DNA from: Vulcanimicrobiota bacterium
GTDB lineage: Bacteria; Vulcanimicrobiota; Xenobia; Xenobiales; JADMJV01
Direction of reading: 5' to 3'
DNA: 64,000 bases
Assembly: GCA_023447635.1 (NCBI GenBank)
Contig: JAEXNA010000217.1
Coordinates: 62,001 to 126,000, forward strand
Shown: one piece after another, positions 49,218 to 57,603 of the stretch
How positions within the stretch are numbered: position 1 is the stretch's first letter
Layout of the letters: every line of letters starts with the position of its first letter
Made by a program: the position numbers and the translations under genes
The notes under the pieces: model-generated
The model's database searches: none
The model's input: the letters and a program-made list of their open reading frames with translations, nothing else
What the model was told of the DNA's origin: nothing

Positions 49218-50900
49218 TCAGAAGCTGTCGATGACGGTGTCCAGCGCCTGGGCACCGAAGCTGATGAACCAGGCCGAGGGCAAGAAGAGCAGCTGGGCGA
49301 CCAGCGTTCCTACCACCGAGCCGAAGCAGAGCCAGAAGGTCATCGTTTCGATCTCCTCGACCGAGCGTTTTCCTTTCACGGCTTCGTCGATGAGGATGTT
49401 GCAGGTAGGGTCGACGACCAGGGAAAGGACGATCGTGGCCACCCCGTTGACCAGCGGCGAAAGAAGGGTCGTCGTGCGCGCCACTTCGGCATCGTAGGCG
49501 GCCCCGGCGTAGATGGCGGCTAACTGGCTGACCGTCTGGAAGCTTAGCACCAGGACGTTGGCCCAGAGGAAGCCTTTGGGAAGCTTGGCCAGGGCCTGGC
49601 GGCTGACCGTCTGTTTCCAGGGAGCGGCAAGCAGAGATGGCGCCTTCAGCCAATTTTTCGGATTCAGTCCCTGTACAAGCACTTTAGACAGCGACTCTTC
49701 TCGGAAGACTCGTTCGATGAGAACCAGATAGACTTTGACGAAGGTGGGGATCAGGAGTAACGACAGAATGCAGCCGACCGCTGCCCCGCCAAGAAGGCTG
49801 CGGTTGAAATGTTCCAGCTTCTCCAGCGCGTCGGGGGCCAGGGCGGCTCCGTCAGGACGGTGGGTCAACCGGTCGGTGATGGCGCCTACGAAAGGGCCGT
49901 AGAACTGACCGGCCACACGAGCCAGCAGAGAGAAAAAGTTGAACACCGAGATAGCGATGGCGATCCTCTTGGTGATCACGGCCGAAACGCGAGAGCTGTA
50001 GATGGTGCCCCCTAGCAGCCAGATCAGGGCGTTGACCAGGACCAAATAACCGATAGCAGCACCGACTTCGTTGACGCCCGCGCCGATGCTCGAGGCGGCC
50101 CAGGTCACGGCCTCGATAGCAGGGGTCAGGATCAATAGGCCCAGGGCGCAACCCACAAAATTCCCCAGACCCAGATGTACGGCGGCGATGGTCACGTGCG
50201 CCTGGGGACGAGTCTTCTCGACCGCCTGATCCAGGATGACGGCGGCCTGGGGGTCGACCCAGACCGAGAAGGCGATGGCGGCAAAACTGTTGACCAGACC
50301 GCTCAGCAGGATGGCCGTCTGCTTTAGCTCGGGGTTCAGGCCGGATACGGTGATGGCCGCCAGGGCGCCGACCGTCCAGATGGCCGAGGCCAGGACGTTG
50401 ATGAGAAGGAAGCCGAGGGGGACTCCTTCGAGCCGAAAGAGTCGGGTGCCCATGAGCGACGGGAGTTGGAACGAGCCCAAAACCTGACGCCAGGCGCGGG
50501 GGGTGCGAGCGAGGTGCAACAGCGCTCCCAGCATCCGCCGGTGAAATACCGAAGGAACGCCTCGAGTACACATCTCGACAAAGGACGGAAGCAGTAGGAA
50601 GGCCGCCAGAGCACCGCCGGCAGCGCCCACCACCACCCACTGGATCTGAGAGATCAGCGTCGAGGTGTTACCGGAGGTCGTTGCGTCGTCGACGAAATTA
50701 CCCAGCAGCGGCAGGTAGAACATGTTGCCGAAGCGGGTCACGATGAAGACCAGTTGGCCCATCGCCAGCGCCGTACCCACATTGCCTGTCCGGACGGCGG
50801 CCGGTCGCGTGGCGACCTGCAGAGAGGTGGCCATACTGACGAAGCCCGCCATGGCCATGATAAGAAGCAGCAGCGGATCGCCGAGCAGCGAGAAGTTCAC
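49218..50900 (-). CDS. Double-length Amj-like lipid II flippase family protein, 560 aa
   Basis: Strongly hydrophobic, with many transmembrane helices. The first half shows the Amj/YdaH pattern (ATRPAAVRTGNVGTALAMGQ, FIVTRFGNMFYLPLLGNFVD). The second half repeats the same layout (IYSSRVSAVITKRIAIAI, SLLARVAGQFYGPFVGAITD). Later parts also match between halves: P-x-GFL-x-INVL...TV...LAAI...LLS-LVN...VDP. Normal Amj is about 260-270 aa, so this is a tandem fusion. Known Amj flips lipid II across the cytoplasmic membrane. Start 50900. Confidence 0.85.
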   Translation of the reverse strand: MNFSLLGDPLLLLIMAMAGFVSMATSLQVATRPAAVRTGNVGTALAMGQLVFIVTRFGNMFYLPLLGNFVDDATTSGNTSTLISQIQWVVVGAAGGALAAFLLLPSFVEMCTRGVPSVFHRRMLGALLHLARTPRAWRQVLGSFQLPSLMGTRLFRLEGVPLGFLLINVLASAIWTVGALAAITVSGLNPELKQTAILLSGLVNSFAAIAFSVWVDPQAAVILDQAVEKTRPQAHVTIAAVHLGLGNFVGCALGLLILTPAIEAVTWAASSIGAGVNEVGAAIGYLVLVNALIWLLGGTIYSSRVSAVITKRIAIAISVFNFFSLLARVAGQFYGPFVGAITDRLTHRPDGAALAPDALEKLEHFNRSLLGGAAVGCILSLLLIPTFVKVYLVLIERVFREESLSKVLVQGLNPKNWLKAPSLLAAPWKQTVSRQALAKLPKGFLWANVLVLSFQTVSQLAAIYAGAAYDAEVARTTTLLSPLVNGVATIVLSLVVDPTCNILIDEAVKGKRSVEEIETMTFWLCFGSVVGTLVAQLLFLPSAWFISFGAQALDTVIDSF

Positions 50901-51169
50901 GGATCCTTGCTACCGTGCGCCGGAGATCTATTCCTGCACTCCCTGTAGAAATATTCAAGTCTCCTCTCGACCCTGTCGCTTGGCTGCGGTCGTCTCTCCT
51001 TGGTGGGCGGCGTTCCGGCGCATGGAGGGGAAGCTTCGATGGGCGCGAACGCCCCCTTCGAACAAAGGCCAGTTCAAGACTGAAGCCTTTGTCTGAGGTT
51101 GGGTACGGCCGGCAGATTTCGCTCTGTGTCATGCGCTCGAGGCGGCCGCTCCCGAGGGAGGTAGATGAG

Positions 51170-51739
51170 ATGAAAAAGTACATGTTGGGCCTGGTCGCCA
51201 TCGCGACCGTGGCCATGGGTGGCGTTGCCACCGCTGACTGCGCCGGCCGCGCTGACAGCCCCTGTGGAAAGTACGATGTCCGCCTGACCGTGAACGGCAA
51301 CCCCTACTACGGTAAGTGGGCCATCGTCAACGACCGCCCTTACGTGGGCATCGAAGCGTTCTCGGACTACGTAGGAGTGCCCCGCGCTCACTACTATCAG
51401 GGATGGAGCTTCGCCAAGACCCCTTCGGAGACGATCTCTCCGCTGGACCTGAACGTGATGGTCGAGCAGCAGAAGGTGGACACCATCCGCTTCGCGGGTG
51501 TGACCATGGTCGACCTGAACCAGGCGGCTTCGGCTTTGGGCGTGCCGGTTCACCGTGACCTGCAGCGTCGCATCATCCAGGTGGGCCACACCGGCTACAC
51601 CGGTGAGCAGATGAAGGGCAAGTGGTACCGTCATCTGAGCCGCGCTCGCGGTTGGACCAATAAGGATTGGCGCCCCAACTTCGACCAGCGTTTCCAGCAC
51701 GAAGACGACCACGGTCCGCAGTCGCTCAAGCGTCTCTAG
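51170..51739 (+). CDS. Small secreted protein with a copper amine oxidase N-terminal-like stalk domain, 189 aa
   Basis: A signal peptide (MKKYMLGLVAIATVAMGGVATA) precedes a domain whose pattern DVRLTVNGNPYYGKWAIVNDRPYVGIEAFSDYVG resembles the copper amine oxidase-like N-terminal (stalk) domain. VTMVDLNQAASALG is a second typical strand/helix. The C-terminus is basic and aromatic. GGAGGT lies before ATG 51170. Cysteines at DCAGRADSPCG may form a disulfide. Likely exported; function unknown. Confidence 0.8.
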   Translation: MKKYMLGLVAIATVAMGGVATADCAGRADSPCGKYDVRLTVNGNPYYGKWAIVNDRPYVGIEAFSDYVGVPRAHYYQGWSFAKTPSETISPLDLNVMVEQQKVDTIRFAGVTMVDLNQAASALGVPVHRDLQRRIIQVGHTGYTGEQMKGKWYRHLSRARGWTNKDWRPNFDQRFQHEDDHGPQSLKRL

Positions 51740-51756
51740 TCCTACTAGAACCGCAG

Positions 51757-51784
51757 AAAAGCCCGCCCTTTCGGTGGGCTTTTT
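51757..51784 (+). terminator. Terminator after the secreted stalk protein
   Basis: AGCCCGCC pairs with GGTGGGCT (one G-T), followed by TTTT. Confidence 0.87.
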
Positions 51785-51864
51785 GCATGTCTCGGCCTTG
51801 GAAATGAGCCCCGAGTTCAGCGGGGTACCGAGGGAGATCGTGGCCCCTTTGAGAAGGGCCGCGT

Positions 51865-54231
51865 ATGTCAGCAGCACCTACCGCTCCTCAGGATTCCGTC
51901 GACCAGGCTCGCCTTCTGCGCGAGCAGTTGGAAGAGGCGAACCGCCGTTACTATATCGACGCCGCGCCGACGATTTCCGATGCTGAATATGATCAACTGT
52001 TTCGCCGTTTGGTGAAGCTCGAAGAGACGTATCCCGAGCTTTTGACCCCGGACTCTCCCACCCAGCGGGTCGGCGCGGCGGTCGATGAAGGTGTGCCGTG
52101 GGAAGGCCACACGGTGGTCGAGCATCAGAAGCCGATGCTAAGCCTGGGCAACGCTTTTGATGCCGACGAACTGCGCGAGTTCGACGAGCGGGTTCGCAAA
52201 CGTCTGCAAGAGTTGGACGTGGCCGACTACGATGGAGGCGCCGTCCCCTACGTGGCCGAGCTAAAGTTCGACGGCCTGGCGGTGTCGATGCGCTACGAGG
52301 ACGGCCTGCTGGTGCTGGGCGCCACCCGTGGCGACGGCCAGCGCGGCGACGACATCACGGCCAATCTCAAGACCGTCAAGCAGGTGCCGCTTCGCCTGAG
52401 CGAACCGCTGAGCGGCGAAGTTCGCGGTGAGATCTATATGGACTGGCGCGACTTCAAGGCGCGCAACGACAAGTCGATCGAGAACCTGGCCGAGATCGAA
52501 GCGCTGAAGCAGCGCACGGTTGAACTGAAGGAGAGCAAGGCTACCGCAGCCGACCCCAAAGCGGTGAACGCGGCCATCCGCGAGATTCAAAAGCAGGTCA
52601 AAGAGATCAAGCGCTACCAGATTGTGGCGCCCCGGGAGACCGGCTTCAGCAACCCGCGCAACTGTTCGGCGGGGGTGCTACGCCAGAAGCATTCCTACGA
52701 AACCGCCAAGTGGCCGCTCAAGATCTTCTGCTATTCGATCGATGGAGCGATGAGCGACGGCTGCACGGCTCACTCTCAGGGGCTGACCCGCCTCAAGGAG
52801 ATCGGGTTCCCGGTCGATGCCCACTGGCAGGCCTGCGCCGGCATCGAAGAGGTGATCGCTTTCTGTCAGACCTGGCACGAGCGGCGTTCAGAACTGCCGT
52901 TCGAGGTGGACGGCGTGGTGGTGAAGGTCGACACGATGCGCTGGCAAGAGGCGCTGGGTCAGGTGTCGCGCAGTCCTCGCTGGGCTATCGCCTACAAGTT
53001 GCCGTCGACGGAAGTTCGCACCCGCTTGCTGGACATTCTCGTTCAGGTGGGAAGGACTGGCGCCTTGACCCCGGTCGCGGTGATGGAGCCGCGCTTCGTC
53101 GACGGGTCCGAGGTCAGTCGAGCCACTTTGCACAACGAGGACGAGATCCGTCGCAAGGACCTGCTGATCGGCGACTGGGTCTGGTTACATAAAGCGGGGG
53201 CGGTGATCCCCGAGGTGCTGGGGTCGGTGGCCGAGCAGCGGGACGGCAGCGAGCGCGAATTCGTGATGCCGACGGAGTGCCCGGTCTGCTCGACCGCTGT
53301 GGTACGGCCGGAAGGGGAGGCCGTCACGCGCTGTCCCAATCGACGCTGTCCGGCCCAGGTCGAAGCTAGCATTCGCTATTTCTGCCATCGCAACGCGCTC
53401 GACATCGAAGGTTTTGGAGCCAAGATGGTCGCCAAACTGGTGGGAGAGGGGATCGTGGCGGATCCTGCCGACCTGTTCTCGCTGACCGCCGAGCGGATCA
53501 CCGAAGAGTTGGTCTTTGTCGACAAGCACGGTCAGGAGTCGCGCCTGCGCGAACGCGGGACTCAACTGCTGGTCGACCAACTCGAGCGGGCCAAGACGCG
53601 ACCCTTTTCCAAAGTTCTGGTGGGCCTGGGGATCCGCCACGTGGGTCGGCGGGTGGGCGAAATCCTGGCCGAGGCGTTTGGCAGTATGGAGCGTTTGCGT
53701 AACGCTACGGCCGAGGAGATCTCTTCCGTGCATGAGATCGGGCCCGAGATTGGCAAACGGGTTCGGGAGTTCTTCGAAGACACGGACAATCAGGCGATGG
53801 TGGACAAGTTGGTCAAGGCCGGCTTGAAGATGGAGAGCGACGCTCCGGCGGCGGGCGAGGGAGCGAGCGACGCCTTGAAAGGGAAGACGTTCGTGCTCAC
53901 GGGCACGCTGCCCACTCTGACCCGAGACGAAGCGACGGCGATTTTGCGTAAGCATGGTGCTAAAGTGACCGGCTCCGTTTCGAAGAAGACCTCGTTCGTG
54001 CTGGCCGGGGCCGAAGCCGGTTCCAAACTGGCCAAAGCCGAGGAGCTTGGAGTGACGGTGCTGGCCGAAGAGGATCTCGAGCGCGTCATCGCCGAGGCGA
54101 TCGCGGCCCAGCAGGCAGCCGGGGAAGGGGAGGGTGGAGAGACCGCTGCCGCGCCGGCCACGAGCGAGGCGACGGACAGCCCTGCGGCGGCGACCGACGA
54201 CCTGATCGACCCCGACGACGTGCCCGAGTAG
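51865..54231 (+). CDS. ligA: NAD-dependent DNA ligase with an unusual helical insertion, 788 aa
   Basis: Domain Ia (YYIDAAPTISDAEYDQL), adenylation site AELKFDGLAVS (Lys 134), PRNCSAGVLRQ, OB fold, zinc finger (CPVCS...CPNRRCPAQ), HhH and BRCT (LKGKTFVLTGTLPTLTRDEA) are in the normal order. Between EIYMDWRDFKARND and FSNPRNCSAG there is a ~45-55 residue Lys/Glu-rich helical insertion (about 203-258), absent in E. coli LigA. The C-terminal ~45 residues after BRCT are acidic and Ala-rich. Seals nicks in replication and repair. Followed by serC after 45 bp. Confidence 0.95.
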   Translation: MSAAPTAPQDSVDQARLLREQLEEANRRYYIDAAPTISDAEYDQLFRRLVKLEETYPELLTPDSPTQRVGAAVDEGVPWEGHTVVEHQKPMLSLGNAFDADELREFDERVRKRLQELDVADYDGGAVPYVAELKFDGLAVSMRYEDGLLVLGATRGDGQRGDDITANLKTVKQVPLRLSEPLSGEVRGEIYMDWRDFKARNDKSIENLAEIEALKQRTVELKESKATAADPKAVNAAIREIQKQVKEIKRYQIVAPRETGFSNPRNCSAGVLRQKHSYETAKWPLKIFCYSIDGAMSDGCTAHSQGLTRLKEIGFPVDAHWQACAGIEEVIAFCQTWHERRSELPFEVDGVVVKVDTMRWQEALGQVSRSPRWAIAYKLPSTEVRTRLLDILVQVGRTGALTPVAVMEPRFVDGSEVSRATLHNEDEIRRKDLLIGDWVWLHKAGAVIPEVLGSVAEQRDGSEREFVMPTECPVCSTAVVRPEGEAVTRCPNRRCPAQVEASIRYFCHRNALDIEGFGAKMVAKLVGEGIVADPADLFSLTAERITEELVFVDKHGQESRLRERGTQLLVDQLERAKTRPFSKVLVGLGIRHVGRRVGEILAEAFGSMERLRNATAEEISSVHEIGPEIGKRVREFFEDTDNQAMVDKLVKAGLKMESDAPAAGEGASDALKGKTFVLTGTLPTLTRDEATAILRKHGAKVTGSVSKKTSFVLAGAEAGSKLAKAEELGVTVLAEEDLERVIAEAIAAQQAAGEGEGGETAAAPATSEATDSPAAATDDLIDPDDVPE

Positions 54232-54276
54232 TCGAAAGGTTGGAGGGGTTGGCGCGGGGTCTGAGAACTCTCGGCT

Positions 54277-55386
54277 ATGAGTACCGCACAAGCCCAATCC
54301 ACCAAGAGAATTTTCAACTTTTCCGCCGGTCCGGCGGTGCTACCCGAGTCGGTTCTGCGCGAAGTCGCCGACGAGATGATGTGCCTGCCCGGCGCCGGCG
54401 CTTCGGTCCTCGAGATCTCCCACCGCTCGAAGAAGTTCGAAGCGATCATCGAAGGCGCGCGCCAGAACCTGCGCGACCTGCTGGGTCTGCCCGACCGCTA
54501 CAAGGTGCTGTTCCTGCAGGGCGGCGCCTCGACCCAGTTCTCCATGATCCCGATGAACTTCCACACCTCGAACGGGACCGCCCACTACGTGCGCTGTGGC
54601 GCCTGGGCCAAGAAGGCGATCAAAGAAGCCAAGCGGGTCGGCCCGGTCAACGTCTTGTGGGACGGTGAGTCCGAGAAGTTCTCGACTCTGCCCGGCCAGG
54701 AGGTGTTCGAGGGACTCGACAGCGGTTCGTACTGCCATATCACCTCGAACGAGACCATCGAGGGCGTCGAGTTCAAGTACTGCCCCAAGACCAACATTCC
54801 GCTGATCTGCGACGCCTCGTCCGACTTTCTGCATCGCCCTCTCGACGTCGAGAACTACGCGCTGATCTACGCCGGGGCCCAGAAGAACGTCGGTCCCGCC
54901 GGCGCTACCATCGTTATCCTCGACTCGGAACTGCTGGAAAAGCAGGTCGGCCAGAATCTGCCTACCATGCTGGACTACAAAGAGATGGCCAAGGCCGAGA
55001 GCATGTACAACACACCGCCCGCCTTCTCGATCTACGTGATCGAAAAGGTCACCCGCTGGCTGAAAGACCTGGGCGGCCTGACCGCGATTCACCACCGCAA
55101 CCAGGCCAAAGCCGACGTGCTGTATCAGGCGATCGACGAGAGCGGCGGCTACTACAAGGGCCACGCCGCTCCCGACGTGCGCTCGCTGATGAACGTGACC
55201 TTCCGTCTGCCTTCCGAGGAGTTGGAAAAGAAGTTCGTCAAGGAAGCCGAAGCGGCCGAACTCGATGGGCTGAAAGGTCACCGTGACGTGGGCGGGCTGC
55301 GCGCCTCGATCTACAACGCTTTCCCTCCGGAAGGCGTGGACGCTCTGGTCAGCTTCATGAAAGAGTTCCAAAAGAACAACGGCTAG
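54277..55386 (+). CDS. serC: Phosphoserine aminotransferase, 369 aa
   Basis: It converts 3-phosphohydroxypyruvate and glutamate to phosphoserine in serine synthesis. The opening is IFNFSAGPAVLPESVLREVADEM. FLQGGASTQF and the PLP-Lys site IYAGAQKNVGPAGATIVI are seen, and TPPAFSIYVI and GHRDVGGLRASIYNA follow the family. Length normal. It is downstream of ligA on the same strand, and its terminator follows. No other serine genes here. Confidence 0.97.
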   Translation: MSTAQAQSTKRIFNFSAGPAVLPESVLREVADEMMCLPGAGASVLEISHRSKKFEAIIEGARQNLRDLLGLPDRYKVLFLQGGASTQFSMIPMNFHTSNGTAHYVRCGAWAKKAIKEAKRVGPVNVLWDGESEKFSTLPGQEVFEGLDSGSYCHITSNETIEGVEFKYCPKTNIPLICDASSDFLHRPLDVENYALIYAGAQKNVGPAGATIVILDSELLEKQVGQNLPTMLDYKEMAKAESMYNTPPAFSIYVIEKVTRWLKDLGGLTAIHHRNQAKADVLYQAIDESGGYYKGHAAPDVRSLMNVTFRLPSEELEKKFVKEAEAAELDGLKGHRDVGGLRASIYNAFPPEGVDALVSFMKEFQKNNG

Positions 55387-55402
55387 CCGTTCGTCCTTTT
55401 TA

Positions 55403-55438
55403 GCGAAAGAGGCGCTCCGTACGGGGCGCCTCTTTCGC
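55403..55438. terminator. Bidirectional terminator between serC and the RNase Z-like gene
   Basis: GCGAAAGAGGCGC and GCGCCTCTTTCGC are perfectly complementary (13 bp). Confidence 0.92.
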
Positions 55439-55440
55439 GC

Positions 55441-56499
55441 TTACATGCCTTCGGAGCCGTGAGGATCGTCGTCATCCTCGCTGCGAGATTTCTGATAGAT
55501 GCCCAGCAAGTCAGTCTGCGGGAAGATGGCACGAGCCTCTTCGAGATGGAACGAGCTACCGCGATCGCAGTGGCGACGGGACAGGTGGAATAGGAGCAGT
55601 CGCCCGACACCGCAGCGTCGAGCGAAGTCCGCCACCTGGGTGGTGGTCATGTGCAGGTTCTTGTAGGCCAGATCTGCCTCGCTTTCGAGATAGGCGCTCT
55701 CGCAGCACAGCACGTCGATCCCTTGGAAGAACTCGCTCAGGCGATGGGCCAGCGATTCTTCTAACCGGGTGTCGGTGAGAAACCCCAGGCCGTGTTCGAC
55801 CGGGGGATGCAAGAGGCGCTCGGCAAGCCATGCGCGGTCCCTCTCCACCCCCTGAACCTCCACCTGAACCTCCCCTCCGGAAACCAGTCGCCGCACCCAG
55901 GGACCCGGCGTCAGCCCTAGACTTTGCGCGGTCTCGAGGGAAAACTTCGGAGGGGTCCGGCGATCGAGCCGATAGGCCAGACAAGGGACTCCGTGCTGGA
56001 CGGGACAATGGGTTACGGTGAGGCCCTCGCTCAGCAGAACCTCTCCCCCCTGCCTGGGGGCTTCGGTCTCCGCCGAGGCAGGGACGGCTTCTGGGCGGAA
56101 GCTCTGGTGACACAGGAACTGCACTCCGGGTTGGGCGCCTTCGGAAAGTTCGAAGACGCGAACGGTGAAGGGCGAGCCCGAAGTCAGGTTCCAGGCGTAG
56201 CCCAGCAGTCGGTGGCCAATCGCCTGCGCCGTGCCGGGAGGTCCGTAGATAGTGAGCGGCAGAGCCGAAAAGAGCCGAACGCGCAGGAGATGATCGAACC
56301 CGATCAGGTGGTCGATATGAAGATGGGTCAGAAAAAGCCAGCGCACCTTCTGGAGGTCTCGCACTTTGACTCCGTGAAGGGTCCCACAATCGAAGAGGAT
56401 CGTGGTATCGCTGTTGGTCGGGGCCACCAGCAGCGCGGGATCGTCGAAGGGGCCACCTGCTGGTGTGAGTTCAAGGGGTAGTGGTCGGAGTTTGGTCAT
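55441..56499 (-). CDS. RNase Z-like metallo-beta-lactamase fold protein, 352 aa
   Basis: The metal motif FLTHLHIDHLIGFDHLL matches H-x-H-x-D-H of RNase Z. The C-terminal HMTTTQVADFARRCGVGRLLLFHLSRRH matches the RNase Z pattern (H-x-T-x3-A...L-x-L-x-H-x-S-x-R). In between is a less conserved arm. RNase Z trims the 3' end of tRNA precursors; other MBL hydrolases are not excluded. The ATG (56499) is immediately back-to-back with the start of the divergent TPR gene (CATATG), and no ribosome site is seen. Confidence 0.87.
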   Translation of the reverse strand: MTKLRPLPLELTPAGGPFDDPALLVAPTNSDTTILFDCGTLHGVKVRDLQKVRWLFLTHLHIDHLIGFDHLLRVRLFSALPLTIYGPPGTAQAIGHRLLGYAWNLTSGSPFTVRVFELSEGAQPGVQFLCHQSFRPEAVPASAETEAPRQGGEVLLSEGLTVTHCPVQHGVPCLAYRLDRRTPPKFSLETAQSLGLTPGPWVRRLVSGGEVQVEVQGVERDRAWLAERLLHPPVEHGLGFLTDTRLEESLAHRLSEFFQGIDVLCCESAYLESEADLAYKNLHMTTTQVADFARRCGVGRLLLFHLSRRHCDRGSSFHLEEARAIFPQTDLLGIYQKSRSEDDDDPHGSEGM

Positions 56500-57603
56500 A
56501 TGTTGGGTAGTGAAGCGGTCCGCACCTTAGAGCACGATTGGCTTCTGCTCAATCGCTCGGTGGAAAAAGCGTTCCGCGAAGGCCATCTGTCGAAGGCCGA
56601 GGACATCTGCTGGGAAAGCCTTTCCAAGGCCAAGCTGATCGGGGAGTTCGAACCGCGTCTGGCGATCTCCCTTTCGAATCTGGCGGTGATCCAGCGACTC
56701 CGCGGCCAGCGAGACCGCGCCGAGGACCTATCGAACATCGCGCTGCGGATCTTCCAGGCGGTCGACCGGCGTAGTCCAATGATGGCCAAAGGGCTGCTCA
56801 ACGCGGCGGGGTTCTTTCACGACGAAGGCCGCTGGGGCGAGGCCCGCCGCCTGTACGGCAAGGCGATCAATCTGCTCGAAGAAGGGCAGCACGAGGACCT
56901 GCTGTGCCAGGCGCTGGTGCTCTACGCCCGCCTATGCTCGGACCAGGGTCGCGACCCCCAGGCGGAAACGCTGCTCAAGCGCGTGCAGTCGCTGGACCCC
57001 CAGGGGGCTGCCTGCCGGGCGCTGTTCCTGCTGACCTCGGCCCAGGTGGCGCTGCGCCAGGAGCGGCTCGCGCGATCGGAACAGTTGCTCGACGACTGCC
57101 GCGCTCTGCTGGTGGACGGGGTCGAACTCGAGGCGATCTGGCTGTCTTCGATGCTGGCTCTACGGGGCGACCTGGATGCAGCCATGTATATGGCATCGCG
57201 CCAGGTGTCGGGTTCGAACTCGGGCGACTTTGCCAAACGGACGGCCGCCGTGATTCACGCTTTTCAGCAGGCGCTCGATATCCGGGAGGGGATTTTCGGG
57301 CCCTATCACGCTTCCTGCGGCTCGATCCATCGCCGGCTAGGCACGTTTTATCTGGAGGTCGGCAACTACGAGGTGGCCGAGCAGCTGATCCGCAAGGCGC
57401 TGACCATCGCCCTGTCGGCGCGCGGTCCGTACCACCAGGAGACCTTGAAGTGTCTGGAAGCGTCGCAAGAGATGCTGCGGTTGGTTGGGCGGCACGACGA
57501 AGCGAGCGATATGGAAGCCAGGGTGGGGCAGGTCGAAAAGAAGGTTCGCGAGCGCGCCCGCGAGACTTACGTAACCTGGGGCGACCCGGAAGACCATGCT
57601 TGA
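56500..57603 (+). CDS. TPR protein upstream of EndoQ, 367 aa
   Basis: About six tetratricopeptide-type repeats, e.g. PRLAISLSNLAVIQRLRGQ, PMMAKGLLNAAGFFHDEGR and ASCGSIHRRLGTFYLEVGN. No signal or membrane segment, so a cytoplasmic scaffold. GGAG lies nine bases before ATG 56500. The 3' end overlaps the EndoQ start by 8 bp, so co-expression with that repair enzyme is likely. Repeat count is by eye. Confidence 0.88.
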   Translation: MLGSEAVRTLEHDWLLLNRSVEKAFREGHLSKAEDICWESLSKAKLIGEFEPRLAISLSNLAVIQRLRGQRDRAEDLSNIALRIFQAVDRRSPMMAKGLLNAAGFFHDEGRWGEARRLYGKAINLLEEGQHEDLLCQALVLYARLCSDQGRDPQAETLLKRVQSLDPQGAACRALFLLTSAQVALRQERLARSEQLLDDCRALLVDGVELEAIWLSSMLALRGDLDAAMYMASRQVSGSNSGDFAKRTAAVIHAFQQALDIREGIFGPYHASCGSIHRRLGTFYLEVGNYEVAEQLIRKALTIALSARGPYHQETLKCLEASQEMLRLVGRHDEASDMEARVGQVEKKVRERARETYVTWGDPEDHA

